In this document: positions 63,201 through 64,000 of the stretch, piece by piece
Layout of the letters: every line of letters starts with the position of its first letter
Numbering within the stretch: the stretch's first letter is position 1
Assembly (NCBI RefSeq): GCF_032854445.1
Contig: NC_088296.1
Span: forward strand, 15,553,485-15,617,484
Direction of reading: 5' to 3'
Source of the DNA: Liolophura sinensis
Lineage: Eukaryota; Mollusca; Polyplacophora; Chitonida; Chitonidae
DNA: 64,000 bases
Translations under genes and position numbers: made by a program
Notes under the pieces: generated by a model
Database searches by the model: none
What the model saw: the letters and a program-made list of their open reading frames with translations, nothing else
What the model was told of the DNA's origin: nothing

Positions 63201-64000
63201 TTTTTGGCAAGGATACGAAGCATACAGTACTAGGTGGGTGAAAAAATTAACGGATGAGTTAGTATGAAGTAGGTGTCCTCCATTTTGTCGTTATATCATA
63301 AATCAGTTATGTATGTATAGCAAACTTCATTTGCATGCATGTGTAAAGGAGTCAAAATGTTAGATCATTCGCAAGTTTTTTAGGGGTTAATCATGGAACT
63401 GATGATCACAAATTGAGATCAGGTCATCACACAGATAACTTTGTATGATGCAATTATTCATAATCTGCACCACGAATGGTGGATGATAGTATTTGCAGAC
63501 ATGATTTTTTTCCGCTTTTTAGCGGAATTCCGCTTTTTCTTTGTTCAGTTTCGATTAATTTACCTGTTTTCCGCAGATTTTTCTAGCTTCCGGGGCCTAG
63601 GCGGCCCCTGGACCCCAGCCTTTTTGGGCTATGGTAGTAAATTTCAGCTATTTTCTTGGTTCACCACAATCATGTCTGTATTTGACTCTCTTCCATGTTG
63701 CTTTTCAATGACATTGGATCAAGTACATTTCAAACCTTTGAAATACATTGGATGACAGAGTTTTGTCATGGTCATCACTGTGAAGAGCTCAGAATTTAAC
63801 CTCTGGTATATTTGTACACGTACCTGTACCTGTACTGTACATTAAAGAATGAATGTGGCTCTTTTCCCTTTTTCTTTTTTTCAATCTGATTATGTCATTA
63901 GTAATTGTTTAATTAATTAACTAGTTGTATTTGCATGCGTATGTATATATTTACAGGTAGACAGGTTATAAGCCCAGCCCTCCCAACTTCTCCTCTCCCC
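33415..64000 (+). CDS. SMAD6/7: Inhibitory Smad (SMAD6/7, Dad family), 5' part of gene, runs off the window
   Basis: Coding exons are 33415-33814, 38427-38483 and 42068-42157, all joined in phase 1, with a candidate fourth from 63957. Residues 1-133 hold the N-terminus and MH1 domain, 134-183 the linker. The MH2 domain, which binds activated type I receptors and is essential to I-Smads, is not in the window. I-Smads block TGF-beta and BMP signalling by occupying receptors and recruiting Smurf ubiquitin ligases through a PY motif, seen here as PPPY at residues 174-177. The opening MFNTKRTSLVKRLWRHRL is the SMAD6/7 start signature (vertebrates: MFR[ST]KR...LVRRLWR). Introns are 4.6 kb, 3.6 kb and at least 21.8 kb, filled with repeats. 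Confidence 0.9.
33815..38426 (+). other. SMAD6/7 intron 1
   Basis: GC-richer patches at 34770-35480 and 36185-36420 stand out from the AT-rich rest. The second contains GGCGCC (36324-36329) and cgtctgggcggccgcctcg; both could be enhancers, which is inference. 37925-38000 has a tRNA-like B box (cgagttcaagtccggctctc), probably a SINE head. No other exon recognised; open frames at 35179-35478 and 37034-37300 have no family features. Confidence 0.5.
38427..38483 (+). CDS. SMAD6/7: SMAD6/7 exon 2: linker (residues 134-152)
   Basis: Acceptor ctctctgtgttttcag ends at 38426; donor ACAG/gtaggc follows. With the carried G it reads DPPSPTISRPVLERVAKNT: a proline- and serine-rich linker with an SP site. 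57 nt, phase 1 in and out. Too small to be seen as an ORF; supported by splice sites and phase. Confidence 0.75.
38899..39710. repeat. About 43-bp two-type satellite in intron 2 (86-bp dimers)
   Basis: Alternates monomer 'ttacagccacattatgactt/tgttacatcatcaaaataat' and monomer 'ttacagccatattatcactg/tacgctgcatcagcaatgta'. Spacings between type-1 monomers are about 86 or 128-130 bp, so the array gains or loses single monomers. Confidence 0.88.
39790..40665. repeat. 108-bp higher-order satellite in intron 2, about 8 copies
   Basis: Unit attacagccacattatggca, taatgccagtcccacagcag, caatattacaaccatgatat, gattttaagctgtcatatat, aatgacattattctacatca, gcaatata. Each unit contains degenerate 'cagcaatat.acagccacattatgg' words like those in the adjacent 86-bp array. 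Confidence 0.92.
40666..42067. other. Rest of SMAD6/7 intron 2
   Basis: Contains (CA)n at 41650-41676 and a pure T run at 41806-41842 broken by one C. No exon recognised. Confidence 0.5.
42068..42157 (+). CDS. SMAD6/7: SMAD6/7 exon 3: linker with PY motif (residues 153-182)
   Basis: Acceptor tttttctcctacag ends at 42067; donor ACAG/gtaagt is perfect. Reads VTGCQIMEEPSPVLETETGL then TPPPYQQYVT. PPPY is the WW-domain docking motif used by Smurf/NEDD4 ligases; vertebrate SMAD6/7 have PPPPYSR at the same place, between MH1 and MH2. 90 nt, phase 1 in and out. Confidence 0.88.
42158..44157. other. SMAD6/7 intron 3, proximal part
   Basis: T run at 42231-42257 just past exon 3; G-rich tract at 42875-42913. 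No exon recognised; the plus frame at 42644-42919 lacks splice support. Confidence 0.5.
44158..45028. repeat. 86/87-bp satellite, about 10 copies
   Basis: Unit gacttgtaaaacatccattt, atgctgatgtacatttacat, tgtacttgcacattgtccat, tggcctttaacttttttgac, tatata. Variants tgctgatgtac/tgccaatgtgc and gtccattgg/ttccattga alternate in the first half. Confidence 0.93.
45080..45580. repeat. Decayed edge of the 57-bp array
   Basis: Recurring but diverged words: ttcataattaccaggactg, gttcatgagttatggcattg, tcataattgc. They match the 57-bp unit in order, so this is probably an older part of the same array. Confidence 0.6.
45581..47728. repeat. 57-bp satellite, about 38 copies, in SMAD intron 3
   Basis: Unit cataagtcacagcattgcca, cacgactgccaggactgttg, gcatttttactattgtt. 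Copies differ at a handful of sites (gcattttta/gcgttttta/gcattttcg/gcattttca; ataag/atgag; ggact/ggGct). Period 57 = 19 codons, so two plus frames are open across the array (620 and 565 residues). Their composition is pure repeat, the unit is shared with non-coding edges, and it lies inside an intron: not genes. Confidence 0.97.
47729..49555. other. SMAD6/7 intron 3, middle part 1
   Basis: AT-rich, no exon or repeat recognised. 48705-48965 is GC-richer. Confidence 0.4.
49557..49740. repeat. About 95-bp tandem duplication
   Basis: gtgctgattgtgtagattta... and again gtgctgattttgtacattta..., each followed by ttttgagacagtgtgatcac and aaagggccatgta.cagtgac. Confidence 0.88.
49741..51095. other. 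SMAD6/7 intron 3, middle part 2
   Basis: No exon recognised. Opposite-strand frames at 49703-50020 and 50318-50650 have no family features. Confidence 0.4.
51100..51222 (-). repeat. Molluscan SINE, antisense, truncated
   Basis: tcatttattcatttgattgg, tgttttacgccgtgctcaag, aatatttcacttatacgaca, ggtgggaggaaaccgagcag. Confidence 0.85.
52048..52172. repeat. 37-bp tandem repeat, about 3 copies
   Basis: Unit ttttgggatgagatgttgtt, attacagagattgtaag; the first and last copies are diverged. Confidence 0.8.
52173..52810. other. Intron 3, no exon recognised
   Basis: Overlapping frames on opposite strands (52170-52439 minus, 52422-52700 plus) show no family signal or splice context. Confidence 0.4.
52813..52945. 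repeat. 30-bp tandem repeat, about 4.4 copies
   Basis: Unit cttttacataccacttacat, gtatttacag; one copy has an inserted a. Confidence 0.9.
53385..53508 (+). repeat. 5'-truncated molluscan SINE
   Basis: gtctgtcagcaacctgcggg, 'ctttctccccgggctctgcc', 'attcttgagtacggcgtaaa'. Confidence 0.8.
54372..54447. repeat. 17-bp tandem repeat, about 4.5 copies
   Basis: Unit gcagcaatgacccattt. Confidence 0.9.
54448..55261. other. Intron 3, no exon recognised
   Basis: Nothing recognised beyond a C-rich patch at 54778-54795. Confidence 0.4.
55262..55500 (+). repeat. Dispersed molluscan repeat ending in (CACT)n, second copy
   Basis: Matches 9815-10060 (gcttacttgccttcggtaag, 'gaaatccgtcctgcaacaag', acgttaa..ccaagcact) and ends in (cact)n. 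Confidence 0.78.
55497..55702. mobile_element. MITE family A, copy 2
   Basis: ctcaaccttttcccatgtaa at left, 'gtgaaaaggttgaagaatta' at right; interior as copy 1. Its left end merges with the (CACT)n tail of the previous repeat. Confidence 0.75.
56195..56283 (+). repeat. Molluscan SINE fragment
   Basis: gggaagatctgctagcaacc, a long C run, then agctctgcccgagttcctcc. Confidence 0.6.
56345..56510. repeat. 35-bp tandem repeat, about 5 copies
   Basis: Unit gattttgcatttgcttaaat, aatgtcagctattgc. Confidence 0.85.
57213..57320. repeat. 33-bp tandem repeat, about 3 copies
   Basis: Unit gggctttcatggccaaaatt, ggatgtgtaatta, with decayed copies on to about 57390. Confidence 0.8.
57391..58590. other. Intron 3, no exon recognised
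   Basis: AT-rich; nothing recognised. Confidence 0.4.
58595..58800. mobile_element. MITE family A, copy 3, source of the adjacent array
   Basis: Left 'tttttcaacttttttgcatc', right 'gcgcaaaggttgaagaatta'; the right end runs straight into the 39-bp array. Confidence 0.75.
58785..59378. repeat. 39-bp satellite, about 15 copies, seeded by a MITE end
   Basis: Unit aaaggttgaagaattacagt, agtgtcgtatgcaaaccac. The first 16 bases are the MITE family A terminal repeat. Sub-blocks ccac versus ctgc, and acagtagtgtc versus acactagtgtt, mark two growth phases. Period 39 opens false frames on both strands (178 and 203 residues). Confidence 0.93.
59379..59920. other. Intron 3, no exon recognised
   Basis: Minus frames at 59309-59635 begin in ordinary sequence and run into the array; not credible. 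Confidence 0.4.
59923..60132. mobile_element. MITE family A, copy 4 (best preserved)
   Basis: taattcctcaaccttttcac and, at the right end reversed, taattcttcaaccttttcgc. 210 bp; interior matches copies 1-3. Confidence 0.82.
60133..60950. other. Intron 3, no exon recognised
   Basis: A (GA)n run at 60343-60357; otherwise unremarkable. Confidence 0.4.
60952..61126. mobile_element. MITE family A, copy 5, inverted interior
   Basis: taactcttcaacattttgac at left, 'acgcgaaaggttgaggaatt' at right. The interior (gcttattcaagcagattttc) is the reverse of the other copies. Confidence 0.7.
61127..63956. other. Intron 3, distal part
   Basis: AT-rich with no recognised exon. The plus frame at 63441-63755 lacks family features. 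Confidence 0.4.
63957..64000 (+). CDS. SMAD6/7: Candidate SMAD6/7 exon 4 start, cut by window end
   Basis: After 'atatatttacag' (ends 63956) the carried G gives an open phase-1 frame GRQVISPALPTSPLP up to the last base. Proline- and serine-rich, as expected for more linker before MH2. A second AG 8 bp later (gtagacag) would also keep a frame open (KPSPPNFSSP). Only 15 codons are visible and the pyrimidine tract is weak, so this may be chance. Confidence 0.35.

Noticed and set aside
42158-63956. An MH2 exon hidden in intron 3
   Set aside because: I looked for the W..VAYWE / VGRLY block in open frames and found none; MH2 most likely lies past the window end.

Overview
The window looks like molluscan nuclear DNA, probably gastropod. 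It is AT-rich, and its genes are split by long introns with GT-AG boundaries. It carries many copies of a tRNA-derived SINE whose 3' part reads 'cttgagtacggcgtaaaac' followed by a (TAAA/AAAT)n tail. It also carries a repeat ending in (CACT)n and a 'gccatat / aatattgc' repeat of the kind common in marine snails. The species call is an inference.

Two protein-coding genes can be read exon by exon. (1) On the minus strand, 1165-7108, is a complete five-exon gene for a 262-residue MIF4G-domain protein of the CTIF/MIF4GD (SLIP1) type, with an N-terminal RG repeat. All four introns join in frame. (2) On the plus strand, from 33415, is the 5' part of an inhibitory Smad (SMAD6/7; fly Dad family). Exon 1 (33415-33814) codes the MH1 domain. 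Exons 2 (38427-38483) and 3 (42068-42157) code the linker, including a PPPY Smurf-docking motif. Intron 3 runs at least 21.8 kb. A candidate exon 4 begins at 63957 and runs off the window; the MH2 domain must lie beyond it. The two genes are head-to-head, 26 kb apart. Human CTIF and SMAD7 are also neighbours (18q21.1), which suggests old linkage.

About 0.8 kb upstream of the Smad start is a compact cluster: a GCGCC box, a perfect palindromic Smad-binding element GTCTAGAC, an E-box CACGTG 3 bp away, and a CCAAT box. The same SBE and E-box pairing is known from vertebrate Smad7 promoters, where Smads drive their own inhibitor. The start codon itself sits among short upstream ORFs.

The rest is intergenic or intronic DNA with very many tandem arrays (periods 15, 16, 17, 24, 26, 30, 35, 39, 42, 45, 46, 55, 57, 86 and 108 bp), roughly a fifth of the window. 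The largest are a 46-bp satellite of about 70 copies (15377-18622) and a 57-bp array of about 38 copies (45581-47728) in Smad intron 3. Several arrays appear to have grown out of transposable elements: a 39-bp array from the end of a MITE, an intron-2 array from a SINE tail, and a 58-bp array inside a CRE-bearing MITE. Long open frames in these arrays are by-products of the repeats, not genes.
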